Of a stretch of 64,000 nt of DNA, positions 46,441 to 57,700 are shown in pieces. The DNA comes from Liolophura sinensis (lineage: Eukaryota > Mollusca > Polyplacophora > Chitonida > Chitonidae). A program made the translations under genes and the position numbers. The DNA lies in NCBI RefSeq assembly GCF_032854445.1, contig NC_088306.1, forward strand, positions 3,158,373 to 3,222,372. Direction: 5' to 3'. Under the pieces are notes generated by a model. The model had not been told where the DNA came from and did not search any database. It saw only the letters and a program-made list of their open reading frames with translations. Each line of letters opens with the position of its first letter. Position 1 is the first letter of the stretch.

Positions 46441-47415
46441 AAGCTGTTTTTTTTTAATTATAAAACATATTTACTTGTGTAATTTCAAAATAGAAATTCA
46501 AACTTGACATTTTGGTTCAAGAATTTTTCATATGGGTCATGCTGGTAAAACTAAAATCACACTCGTAAAGCTGTCTTTTTGTTTTGATATTGATCACATA
46601 CCGATGATTGATTTATCTGGTGGAACTAATCTAGACGCGTGAAACCTGAACCTTATAAACGCCATATACGATCATCCTTAAGCATTCTAAGTAAGGAAGG
46701 CGTATCGTTATTTTGACAGTATTACTGCCTTATCATGGCGAAAAGACTTTCAAACATTCACTTACGTATGTTTGAAGCACAGATTGTCACGAGCAAATAT
46801 TTGATCAAAAACTTAAATATTATCTACATATACATGGCTCAATGGGCTAGTTACTGACCTGTTTTGATGATGAGTATCAAGATACACAGGGCCGAGCCCG
46901 CCTGAATCAGATGTGTTTAATGTCATCGATTTTAGACATTTTTCATCGGGAGAGACTCACAACTAAGGTACTGTAACGTACCATGGTCTCAGATAAAGTT
47001 TTAGAAAATTCTCTCGGCCTCATATCATATCGTAAATTATATCTCTTTTCATCGGATGCCTTTTGAAACTGAAGTTGTGTTGCTTTTGTCAACCTGTCTA
47101 TAACTTTGTTATAAACTACATATTAGAAGATTGTCACCGTTTTATGATTCTTATCTTTATAGCCTTGGAAAAAGAACAAAAAGAGGGAGAATAAAAAATC
47201 TATTCTGTAAACGCAGAGAAAAGTACTTTCCCCGACTTAACCAACCAATGAAATGCTGATATCTGAAACAATAGTTTCTCACTGGCCACTAAGTCTGGGG
47301 AAAAGTACTGTGCCCCGAGTAAGCTGATTTAAATTCTTCTGTCTTTTCTGACGGCCATAAAAAGAGAATTTATGTACTGAAATTTCTTTTATGGGTGTTA
47401 GTGCTCCAATCAAAA
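46441..47415. other. no recognised gene
   Basis: Unique, except for a diverged direct relative of the inverted-repeat arm at about 47,215-47,330 (aaaagtactttccccgactt and ccaaccaatgaaatgctgat). Confidence 0.4.
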
Positions 47416-47782
47416 ATGCCGTTATTTAAAATGCAGCATGCCCTTTGGTTCACTAAGTCAAGGGGAAGTACTTAGTTCGAAGACTTATCCCCTTGATAGT
47501 CAGCCAGTGGCATCAGCGCTTGCTTTAGGGCGGAGAGAAGCTTTTATATTGCACCATTGTTAATATACGTCCTTGTAAGATCGATTCTACTTACAGAGAT
47601 CAGCTTATTTGAATGTATTGTGACTCAAATCTAACGAAAATAAAACGACAAGGTCAGCTGGATAGGCCCGTAAATAGTAGGCCCAAGGAAGTAGATACGC
47701 TCGGGAGAATATGAGAGGCGTAAATGTATAATTAAGGAAATAGATCACATATAGCATATTCAGAACGAATATGTAATATTTG

Positions 47783-48290
47783 TGGGTTGTCAGACCAAGG
47801 CGGTTATCTCTATGATTGGACGCTGTGTTCTGATTATCTGGGGAACACATACACAACTGCGTGGTGGCGAGTCTCTCAGTCAATGGGAAATCATCGTTGC
47901 ACGGATATCACAGACAAATAAATATGAATAACAAGATTATGACAGTTGATCAGACCATGGAGGTTATCTCTATGATTGGACGCTGTGTTCTGATTATCTG
48001 GGGAACACATACACAACTGCGTGGTGGCGAGTCTCTCTGTCAATGGCAAATCATCGTTGCACGGATATTACAGACAAATAAATATGAATAACAAGATTAT
48101 GACAGTTGATCAGACCATGGAGGTTATCTCTATGATTGGACGCTGTGTTCTGATTATCTGGGGAACACATACACAACTGCGTGGTGGCGAGTCTCTCTGT
48201 CAATGCCAAATCATCGTTGCACGGGTAGTACTGATAAATAAATATGAATAACAAGATTATGGAAGCTGATCGAGACATGGAGGTAGAATA
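47783..48290. repeat. 160-bp tandem repeat, about 3 copies
   Basis: The landmark gttatctctatgattggacg starts at 47,803, 47,963 and 48,123. Units are nearly identical. A diverged partial unit (gtggcgagtctctcggttaa) follows the SINE at 48,509-48,560. Confidence 0.93.
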
Positions 48291-48299
48291 GAATATTCT

Positions 48300-48487
48300 G
48301 AGCCACCGTGGCTCAGTCGGTTAGCGCGCTAGCGCAGCGTAATGACCCAGGAGCCTCTGACCAATGCGGCCACTGTGAGTTCAATTCCAGCTTATGCTGG
48401 CTTCCTCTCCAGCCGTACGTGGGAAGGTCTGACAGCAACCTGCGGATGGTCGTGGGTTTCCCCCACCATAATGCTGGCCGCCGTCGC
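48300..48487 (+). mobile_element. SINE family 1 copy, head preserved, tail lost
   Basis: In plus orientation: gccaccgtggctcagtcggt (A box TGGCTCAGTCGG), B box GAGTTCAATTCC, tgctggcttcctctccagcc, gacagcaacctgcggatggt, accataatgctggccgccgt. The sequence then switches to the 160-bp repeat unit. Confidence 0.9.
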
Positions 48488-49103
48488 ATGAGGCACACAC
48501 CCACAGCTGGTGGCGAGTCTCTCGGTTAAGGGGAGATAATCGTTACACGGATATTAAGCAGGCTTGTCAGCTTATGTTTAAAAGAACATTGTGATTGGCT
48601 TGTTAATTAGGGGATAAGTCTCCTAGCTCGGGATAAAGTACTTTGCACCGACTTAGTGAACCAACAGGCATGCTGCATTCTAAATAATGCCAATTCTGAA
48701 TTGATCTGTAACACGAGCAAAGTATTGTGAAATATATTTTTTTCAGTTTTAAGTTTTCTTTTCTTGGCCATTGAAAAAACAGATTTATAGAACTATGTCC
48801 ACGGTTCCGTACTTTACTTTCTAGGGTTCACTCGTTTTATAAACTCACATTGGATGATATTTTGTGCACTAACAGCGTCTATAACATGCCATTTGTCAAT
48901 GTCGCATATTGAGGCAATGCGCATGTACCTCGTTAATATTCATTAGTCCTAAGTATAAATGGTGACATATTCCTAGAATCGATAAGGAGACGTCCGTGTT
49001 TGTCCTCTCAAGATGGCAGCCGCGAAATTGGGCGCAATACCTAAGTACAGAGTCAAAGCGCTACTGCACTGTCGTTCCTTTCAACGTCGGAAAGGTGCCT
49101 GTT

Positions 49104-50000
49104 ATGCTGTTTTTAGTCTCAGATACACGCACTGTATATGAGACATACACAAAGTTCCGTGAACTTTTACTTCAAAGATTTCCTGAGAAACACACAGACA
49201 GATCTGGAAGTGCACAGAAAATAAAAACACACGCGTTGTCGTCATCAAAAAGAACAGCAATCTCTAAAATGCCTTCGATGCTTTCAGGGTATGAAGGCAT
49301 TGGACAGATTGGTCCTGGTATATTCTTAGACTGGAACGTTTATGTTGAAGAGAAAATTTTTCTAGGTAATCCATGTAATTGTTCATTTATTTCATTTACT
49401 TATATCTACGTGGTTTCGTAACGAGCTCAGTTTTAGGGTTAGGGGAAAACGAATAGCCGGATTACACCACCGGTCATGCACAGGCAAGTAATTGCAGAAT
49501 TATCTCCCTTGATAGAAGTACAGTAAAGTCACTTTAAAATTCCATATAACACTCGTGCATGCTTATATCAAAGCAAATTTTCAACCAGGCCACGTACGGT
49601 TTAATCATGTACTCTTGAAAGCCATTTTTATATACAAATATCTGCCATGACGTCACAAATCAGTTGATAAAATTCTTCCTGGTTGGGCTGCTGTTTTAGG
49701 TCATCAGGTCTACACTCCGAGTTCCTCCGTCTACAAATCTGATAGCCCTTCTGTGTAAGTGAAAGATTCTTCAATACGTTTTTCTTTTGAAAATGTTCGT
49801 ACCATAAATTAGCCTACTAAACGTTTGAGTTTATTAAATTACGTGTTAATGTTAGAAGTGCTTAGAATGAGACGCTTACACTTTCATATAGGCTCGCCAG
49901 CTCTAATAATCCACTAAACTTGTGTTGCACATTCAATGATTCTTTATAAAAATATGTTTTAACAGATTACCTTCGATACTATCAACGTATGAAAATTCTT
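49104..50000 (+). CDS. gene C candidate: small spliced gene, unknown product, 3' end not found
   Basis: Exons 49,104-49,365, 49,700-49,754 and 49,966-50,000 have good splice sites (ctag|gtaatc; gctgctgttttag; tctgt|gtaagt; tatgttttaacag; ctt|gtatgt) and join in phases 1, 2 and 1. The first exon's frame is open back to 48,966 but its first in-frame ATG is 49,104; a TATA-like agtataaatgg lies at 48,952. The peptide includes MLFLVSDTRTVYETYTKF, KMPSMLSGYEGI, HQVYTPSSSVYKSDSPSV and LPSILSTYENS. PSMLSGYE and PSILSTYE look like two versions of one motif. No domain is recognised. The signal-peptide exon at 46,363 also joins exon 49,700 in frame, so it may be an alternative first exon. The terminal exon is unclear. 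Confidence 0.4.
49437..49610. repeat. dispersed repeat, copy 1 of a pair
   Basis: Reads gccggattacaccaccggtc, atgcacaggcaagtaattgc, agaattatctcccttgatag and aaattttcaaccaggccacg. A related copy follows at 50,045. It is probably a diverged SINE body (compare ggggtaaaaccaccgccatt at 53,552). Confidence 0.55.
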
Positions 50001-50044
50001 GTATGTACTAAGGCTAGCAGATTTACCACAAAGAGAAAGGTTTC

Positions 50045-50215
50045 CTAGTTTAGTGCCCAAAACGGATGGTCCTGAGAAAACCACACACCACGGGCAAGTA
50101 AATGAAGAACTATTTACCTTGACAAAACACCTTTAAATGTTTAAAATTCCAGTATGTTTAAAACATACGTGGATGCTCAAGTCAAAACAAACTTTCAATT
50201 AACCAGATGTACATC
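50045..50215. repeat. dispersed repeat, copy 2 of a pair
   Basis: Matching order: gatggtcctgagaaaaccac, cacgggcaagtaaatgaaga, ctatttaccttgacaa and aaactttcaattaaccagat. A C-rich run follows at 50,230-50,247. Confidence 0.55.
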
Positions 50216-50764
50216 ATGCCAATACATGCCCCCCACCCCCCCACCCCCAATGACCGGGCGCACGAGGCCCGGGATAAAACCCGGCTGTGGACAGGGTATT
50301 TGCAGATTCCCGACTCTCTCAGACAATCACTCTGCACAGTCTCACGTTTACTGAAACAGCGCGTGACTCCCGCCAATTTGATGTGCCTATCTGTACGTCA
50401 CATGCACGTGGGAAAGCTGTTCACTATCTTGCACAAAGTCGGTTGTTTTCCACCGCGCTTGAAAAAAGGAAAAACCTTATAAGTAAGTATGTCATTTTCC
50501 CTGCAGGAAGTACTGTTAGTGAAGAATTCCTTTGACATGTTTGACGTTAACTAGCAATCAAGAAAATACAAAATTAAATCGGTTAACATATGTCACCACA
50601 ACAGTTTTTCCTCAGCACACAAGCACGGTAATTTTGTGGACAAGAATAAAAATATACTGGCGAAATTTTGAAAGTATATTCAACTGTGCGAACATAAGCA
50701 GTAATAGTAGCCATATATACGTTGTTATTTTTCACACCGGGAAGTCAGAGATACGTGTCATTAG
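50216..50764. other. no recognised gene
   Basis: A possible acceptor at about 50,500 (cattttccctgcag) is followed only by a few codons or a stop in every phase I can connect. Confidence 0.4.
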
Positions 50765-51030
50765 TTGAACTTGTCATATACTCCACAACGTCTCTCGTCA
50801 TAGGCCAATGAACTTCCGGCTGTTCTTCGACCGACAAAACTAGGACGATGCATTGAGTTTGGGGAGATGTCACGTGACTCGGTTAGCTTGTCACTTTACC
50901 ATATATGGTCATGTCTTCCGGTCGTCTCTCCAGTCCCGGAACAATCGTTTTCTAGGCTGAAATACCCAGATTTATATACATATATATATTTATATATATA
51001 AGCGAGAGACGAGCGGCCCACACACTCCAT
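50765..51030 (+). promoter_or_regulatory. gene B promoter with GTCACGTGAC palindrome and TATA box
   Basis: Aligns with the gene A promoter. The palindrome GTCACGTGAC is at 50,869-50,878 and the TATA box TATATAAG at 50,995-51,002. Upstream, cttccgg (an ETS-type core) occurs here where gene A has cttcctg. Confidence 0.75.
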
Positions 51031-51111
51031 ATCGGTTTGTTCTCTCGAAACAGATACTACAATACGAACGTCTCATTGTGACAGACCATTGACACCATCG
51101 CAGTAATCCAG
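51031..51111 (+). other. gene B non-coding exon 1 (5' UTR)
   Basis: The last 80 bases equal those of gene A, ending cagtaatccag before donor gtaagaagg. No ATG. Confidence 0.75.
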
Positions 51112-51904
51112 GTAAGAAGGTATGACTTTAACGTGATCATGTCACGCGTGACTGGGTGATGTTCACTCAGTGAAAGTAATGCTGAACAATTCAGAATATA
51201 CTGCTGTTAACCTTTGTTACTGTAATTCAACTTTCTCGTAAATTCACAGGATCTTTATGAAAGCATATTCTGAGGGCACTTTTCTGTTTATGTTGATCAG
51301 ATCATGCTTTTTGTGAAGACCTGAAATTGGCCAATCCAACCAATATTGTTTAATTTCAAAAAATAAATTATACAAATGCATAAATCGCCCTGAGAGTTAC
51401 TCTTTCATATAGTCAGCAATTCTTTGATAAAATGCGCGTCTATCTAAAACGAATTTAAGCTTACTGTTGGTAAGAAAACCTCTTTTAGTGATTTTTGATA
51501 AGTGTAGTGGAAGTCAAGACTCAGTGTTACTTAATACATGCTCGTGAAACCGAGTAGACCAGGTCAACACAGGATTTGTAACATGTTTGTTACAAGAGTA
51601 ACAATAACGACCGTAACAGTGTATACTTAGGCACTCCTATCGCTTAGTTGTACGTGACATCCCTAGCAGTTTTGTGCCTTTATTACTGGTAATGGTTCAC
51701 AAAGGGAATGCACATGCACGCTTCTATAGATATATCCAGGATGTGGCAATTAATATTTTAATTTGCACTGTTCATATTTTGCTCTAAATATAGACATACA
51801 ATTTGAAGGTGTGGCGCTCTGGTGTAGTGAGTAAACGTGTAGAACAGAAAGATGCCGAAAGTAGTCGAATCGTTTTCAATTGTAGCACTACTAACCATGT
51901 ATAA

Positions 51905-52225
51905 AATAGAAGGGCTAGAGGATAGAAAGTAAAGCCAAAGTAACAACGACAGTATGATAAGTGGCAAATGATATCACGTAACTGGTGAAATACCGCCACT
52001 TGTCAATTGACCTCAGTTAAGGTCATACTCTGTTCACATTAGTGCCTGAAAAAAAGCAACGTAAACACCCCCCCCCCCCCCCGCTTCCCACCATCCCCGC
52101 TCTAGCCCCTTGGAGAGTTATTTTAAAAAAAAAAATACAAAAAAAAAATGCAGTGATATTTATAATTGCAATAAATTAGACGTCACTGGTCGAGAATTAC
52201 TCAGTGTCGTCACATTTAATAAACA
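51905..52225 (+). repeat. dispersed repeat R270, copy in gene B intron 1
   Basis: Carries gtaaagccaaagtaacaacg, acttgtcaattgacctcagt, tgcagtgatatttataattg and attagacgtcactggtcgag. It is interrupted by the poly-C run at about 52,068-52,082. Confidence 0.75.
52068..52082. repeat. poly-C run
   Basis: About 14 C in a row inside R270. Confidence 0.9.
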
Positions 52226-52286
52226 ATCACATGAAGAGCTCTACTGTTCTGTGAGTTCTACACAGCACGGGACATCAACTTTCGTT

Positions 52287-52375
52287 CTGGCCTGTACGAG
52301 TGAGTGAGTGAGTGCTTAGCGCTTTGACGTCGTACTTAATTATTCAGTCATATCGGGGACGATCTGACCTGTACG
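52287..52375 (-). mobile_element. SINE family 2, truncated insertion specific to gene B
   Basis: The tail gagtgagtgagtgagtgctt, then tgacgtcgtacttaattatt and cagtcatatcg, sits between 12-bp repeats ctggcctgtacg (52,287-52,298) and ctgacctgtacg (52,364-52,375). Gene A has a single uninterrupted ctgtacgcactgccagc at this place (about 32,698), so the insertion came after the duplication. Confidence 0.85.
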
Positions 52376-52929
52376 CAATGCCAGCTTCACGCTTGTCTGT
52401 AGTGACCCGCCGTCTGCATCCCTATTGCATATCAGTGCTTCACTGGCGAGAGAACTTTACTCGTTGAGTCAGAAGAATTATGTTCAGTGTATATGGTACA
52501 GACAGTGTAATATAGTTTATGCAGTGTTAGGGCTAAAGTGGTGCAATGGTTGGATTTTTTTATGTATTTACTTCCTTATATACAGCGCCCAACAGGGGGA
52601 AAATGACATACTTACTGATAGGGTTTTTTCCTTTTTTACAACCATGTGATATGGTATGTTATCACGAGGCGCAAACAGCCATATAGCCAGCGGGAAATAC
52701 CGGGACAACCACGTGGCGTATTGTCAAATCGTAGGCGTTCATATTCGCGTATACTCTCTGGGGCAACTGAGTACCTCTCAGTCGCATACATACAGGGAGT
52801 GGCTGGGGAAGAAAGATGTGCATAGCGTGTAATGCCGGGTATTAGGCCTAACAACGGCGTTATCAAGTAGATGGAGACAGTACAAGACAAATTGGATGGT
52901 TCCATAGATTCGGTACTCTCACTTTTTTA

Positions 52930-53080
52930 TCTCTGCATTTATCTCTCTATTTATTTATTTATTGATTTTTTTAATTATTTGATTCCTGTTTAACGCCATG
53001 CTCAAGAATATTCACTTATATAATGTGACTTAGATAATGGTTTACCTGGAGTAAACCACGGACCTTAGACAGGAATTTAA
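52930..53080 (-). mobile_element. old SINE family 1 copy, counterpart of 34,170-34,345
   Basis: Same diverged bases (tttgattcctgtttaacgcc, atgctcaagaatattcactt, gagtaaaccacggaccttag). Confidence 0.75.
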
Positions 53081-53827
53081 CAATTAAACTCGTTGATCTA
53101 CAACAGCATCGAAGCAGCTACATCTGGATTCTGTTACATGACCCTATTGGTCAAGGATCTAACAGTCGAAACGAGTCACACCTGATCCTCGGTAGGCCTG
53201 CTGTGTTAGTGCCACTATTTGGCTGGTGTTTAACTCTGTACTCCGCACCTTTTCACCTACTCTCCTCTGTATTCCGGACCTTTTCAACTACTCTGAAAAA
53301 GTGAATCAGTTAATTTTACCAGAAAGCCTGTTGTCTGAGTGATACCAGAATGCATTGTGTTATAATAACACAGTATTCTGACATATTTAATATAATATCT
53401 TGTTAGTTTAATACAATTATTATGTTGAATTAATAGAATATCTGTGTTGCATTTAAAAGAATAATCTGCTGCAATGACGGAATATACTCTCACATCACTC
53501 AGACAACAGACTTTGACAGATGTATCATTTGGTTTGATTCACGGAATGCCCGGGGTAAAACCACCGCCATTTGTCATGTACCTGTCCCGAGTTAGGACCG
53601 CAGTGGTTGCAAAAATACAACAGAAATGCAAATAAGTTGAACAGTTTCTTTATCAGCAAGGGAGGGATTCTCCGCAGGGTAAGAAATGGATTTTGGAGCT
53701 TGCCTGGTAATTTGCCGTAAACAGGAAATGATGTGACTCGTACCCAATCTTATTTTATTACCACCTGCAGGGAGATGTCAGTTAAATGAAAGTCACCATG
53801 CCACTGTGTTTTGAACATTTCACAAGA

Positions 53828-54125
53828 GTGAGTTTGTGTTTGGGTTTAACGGCGTACTTAACAATTTTTCAATCATATCACAACGAAGGATTCATTAGTG
53901 TGTAGGTAATGTGCCTCCTTGTTGCAGGACGGATTTCCACCGCTCTTTTATCTAGAGCTGTTCACTGAGGCGATTTACCAAAGGCAAGTAAGCGGCCTAT
54001 ACTAATACCGATCAACCAGTCGCTGCACTATCCCCTTAATGCTGAAGTTACAACTTCCTCTTTTTTAAGGTCTTACGCGTGATCTCCACCGAAGCGGACG
54101 CTCTACCAACTGTACTATTGGGGCC
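53828..54125 (-). mobile_element. SINE family 2 copy in gene B intron 1
   Basis: Carries gagtttgtgtttgggtttaa, cggcgtacttaacaattttt, gcctccttgttgcaggacgg, tttaccaaaggcaagtaagc and a tRNA-like end. Not seen in gene A. Confidence 0.8.
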
Positions 54126-54784
54126 GGTACTATTTACACACGAGATTTTTACGCATACTGAACAGGCCTTTATCAGACCTATGATTAATTTTCCCGTATC
54201 AATCCCATACATAGGTGAAGATCTTTCGTACATGTGTAGAAATACATTGTAACCATGAAAACGTATTTTTATTTGCACCTATATATAAAAGAATTCCACA
54301 TACGTATGTAAAAATATTTTTTCGCACGGTTTAGTAATTGAGACGTAATTGGAGCATTTTAATCCAATTACCGTTCACACAACACAGTTAAATCGGCTCA
54401 AGACCTGAAACTGGCTTCAAGCCACCCCGCTAGCATTGGCAAGTAAACCGGATTAACTGCCACCGCTTTTCCTTCACACGAGCGACATCAAACTGGCCAC
54501 TTTCGGATTTAAACCAGTTTAACTTTGCCCGTATGACCGGGATAATTCGATGATGAAAACTCATTGTGCTGGACACATGTATAGCTGTCACTGCTTTGGT
54601 ACAGGAGATATGCTTTTGGTATTTGGTATATTGCGTAGGTGTGAACATGTTCGTGTATTATGGCATATTTTTAACCCATTTATTTATTTACTTATATTAT
54701 TATTGGACAGATAAAGAGTGACCCGTGATCAATCCATTAATTTAATAAGACCTAAAATATTCAAACTTTCAGAACTCAGCAGCC

Positions 54785-57700
54785 ATGATAGGGATCCAGC
54801 GTCCAACGCCTTACGACATGAACAAAGTGGAGGCGCCGGATCACCGACTCAGCCTAAACATGGCCGCAGTGCACAGGCGTCAGAGAATGTTGAGGAGGAT
54901 AAGCAGCTGTCCTGAAGAAATGCAGTGTCAAAGGAAAATGGATTTCCAGACCTGCGCCAGCACATTCCTGCACAACCATTACGTAGTTCAACGATTTAAA
55001 AGTAAATCACTCCAAAATGCACTGCTGTATCACAGCGCCCTGTCCAGGGAGCAAAGCTCTCTGCCACGTGACCACGCGGAAACGGAGCAGCCAGCAACTC
55101 TCATGCGCCAACCTATACTGGAGACAACGACTGACTTTGACGACACCGACGGCTCAGTGCACGTTCGCAGGCGCCGCGTTGAGCGTCAGATAGGTTGTTG
55201 TCCCCGAAAGAGCATTGAATGGCGATTGTTTCGGCAGGATTCGGGGTTTGATTTAAACCCGGATCTCGACGGTCACCCCCTCCTCAGGTGCCGCTCCGAC
55301 CCGTCCCTAGATTGTTCCCCTTCCGCGGAACCGATAGACTGCATTACCATTGGCCTTGTCCAGAAGTTGAAGGCCATGTTTTTTGGAAAGGACGTAAGTA
55401 TCTTATAGCGTGAATTTTCCCAGCGCAATGGCGATTCGGGTCCAGGCTCAACTGACCAAAGCAAAAAAAGTATACCGCTGTTTTAAACGTCATATACATT
55501 ATTCATTTATTTATTTATTTGATTGGGGTTTTACGCCATACTCAAGAATATTTCACTTATATACACACTGATATCAAAGATGGCTATCAAAACAACTTCG
55601 TCCGGGAGAGTCCGAATTGGAGGCGCTAAGCTGGTCCGCGTTCCCAGTATGTCCATCGATGACGTCATTTCCGAATATCCCCAACCAGTGATGGGAAATA
55701 TGCATAAAATAATGAAGTTCTTAAGAAATCTAAAATATGATATTCAAACCTGTTAAAGATATGTATAGCCATCGTATATAACCTACACTCAGCGTAGGTG
55801 ATAACTCTGATGAGAAGGTTCTACAATATCAAAGATTTAGATCCGACATTTAAATGTCCATTTGTCTTGCAAACTTCAGACATTTACATTGGGCCAGTTG
55901 AACATTTTATCTATACTCATCTATGTTAAGTAAACTGCGTTTTGTCTTTCAGGATGACCTCAGATCACTTGAAAAGTGTAACCCCATCAGATTGCATATG
56001 CAGAACTTCACCGGTTATGAACCCTTCGGGTGCGACCTCCACAGTTATCATCATCCCGACAAAAACAGATGGTTCCACTTCCTTAGATACAATGTCATCA
56101 ACCCAGACGACACAGCGGCAAGGCAACTCGGAATTGAGTAAGTCCTTGATAGTAGTCAAAGCAAACAACGATTGAAAATGTTATGCAAGTCCGAAGGCGG
56201 TATTAGACAAGATAGCAGATAGCGCTGTTGTCGGATATGGACAGCCATCACTTGGACCGTCTAGATGCTGGAGTTGTCTCCTTTCCTTCAGGCCATCTGC
56301 ACAGGCTTCTGTAACGTTACCAATAAACCATCCGCCCATACGTTTGTACGTTCCTCCATTCACCCCTTCCTCTGTTCATCCACCAACACTATATGTATGT
56401 CCATCCTTCATTCCTTCCGTTCAACTATCTGCTTGTCTATCCATCCATCTTTCTGTTCAACGGCCCACAATTTCATCGTCCCACTTTTAAATTCCTTTCA
56501 TTGCAAACTTATTTATCCATCCGTTTTCTTAGTCAGTCTTCCATCCGATTGTCTGATAACCTATCGTTATACGATGCGTTAATCAGGAAAGAATTGTGTT
56601 CACAGAGAGAATGACGAAATCCTGATGATTAACAACGAGGCTGTCACGCGGGTGAACCAACGACAGGTGGAAATGAAGATATCTCGTACGCTGAACAGCG
56701 GCAATGTCACGTTGGTAGGAGAATTTCGTCATTAAAAACACAATTGTGACTCATACCAATAAAAATAACAAATAGAAATCCTTGTGATTATTTATAAGGA
56801 CCATGGAATGGATTGGAACAACTAATATTGTCCACGTAACTGAAAAAACAAGAAACGTTATTTCATTTTAACTACAATATCCAGCTGTTCTTGTCTCTTT
56901 ACAGGTAACTTTCAATCTGTCCGGCAGTAACTCGTCTGTCAACCAATGACGTTGTTTTAAATTAACGAAACACAACATCCCTCATGTATCCACTAATTAA
57001 TGAACCAATCAGCTTTTAAAATTTACAATGTTTTACTTCATCACTGAATCCTTGTCTTTTACTTTAGTTACTTCGTCGACTTGTACAGGATGACAAGTTC
57101 GAATACCTAGAGATCCAAGCTGAAGTAGAAGTTACAGGTAAAGTACGGTTAGGTTTCGGAGAATGCTCATTTATTTATTCAGTTTTTGACTTATGTGATG
57201 GTGGTCAATATTTTGAGGCCAAGAAAGAAACCGAAGTCACCTTTGGCAAGTTACTAACGGACTTTCAGACGTGCACAGATGTGCACCCCATAGAGGAGGG
57301 ACGCAATCCTTCTTATAGACTATTGAAAATGAACATGGTCAGCCGCTTGTTGTCACACTTAAATAAGAATTCACCTGTGTATAGCTTTGGAAGTTTGAAT
57401 GTGTTAACTGTTCCTACCGTATTACCACCCAAAACAACATGTAGGGTTATAGCTTAAACGCGCTTCGGAACGGATGCAAGTGCCATAAACGCCTAGCGCT
57501 TCCTACCACTAAACACATTTATCGTTGCCCAAGTACACTAATCAATTCAGTACGTTTATTATTTGAAGAACGAAATGTGAATACTTTGTAATTTTAGCGT
57601 TATCGCTTCCATCTGCATGTATAGATCTTTTTAATGTTACCTTGTATTTTGATTGTTGTTGTTGCAGAGGAGTTGATCCGTGTGTCTCGGACACGAAGTA

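Larger units (their letters stand above)
47418..48692. mobile_element. inverted-repeat (foldback-like) structure around a tandem array
   Basis: The left arm (47,418-47,505: gccgttatttaaaatgcagc, atgccctttggttcactaag, gacttatcccc) is matched in inverted orientation by the right arm (48,598-48,692: ggggataagtc, cgacttagtgaaccaacagg, catgctgcattctaaataat). Between them lie a 160-bp array and a SINE. It may be a non-autonomous DNA element with grown-in repeats, or two inverted copies of a dispersed repeat. Confidence 0.5.
51112..54772 (+). other. gene B intron 1
   Basis: A 3.66 kb intron that opens with 180 bp nearly identical to gene A and then diverges. It holds R270, a poly-C run, two SINE-2 insertions and an old SINE-1, each listed. 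No further exon is seen. Confidence 0.75.
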
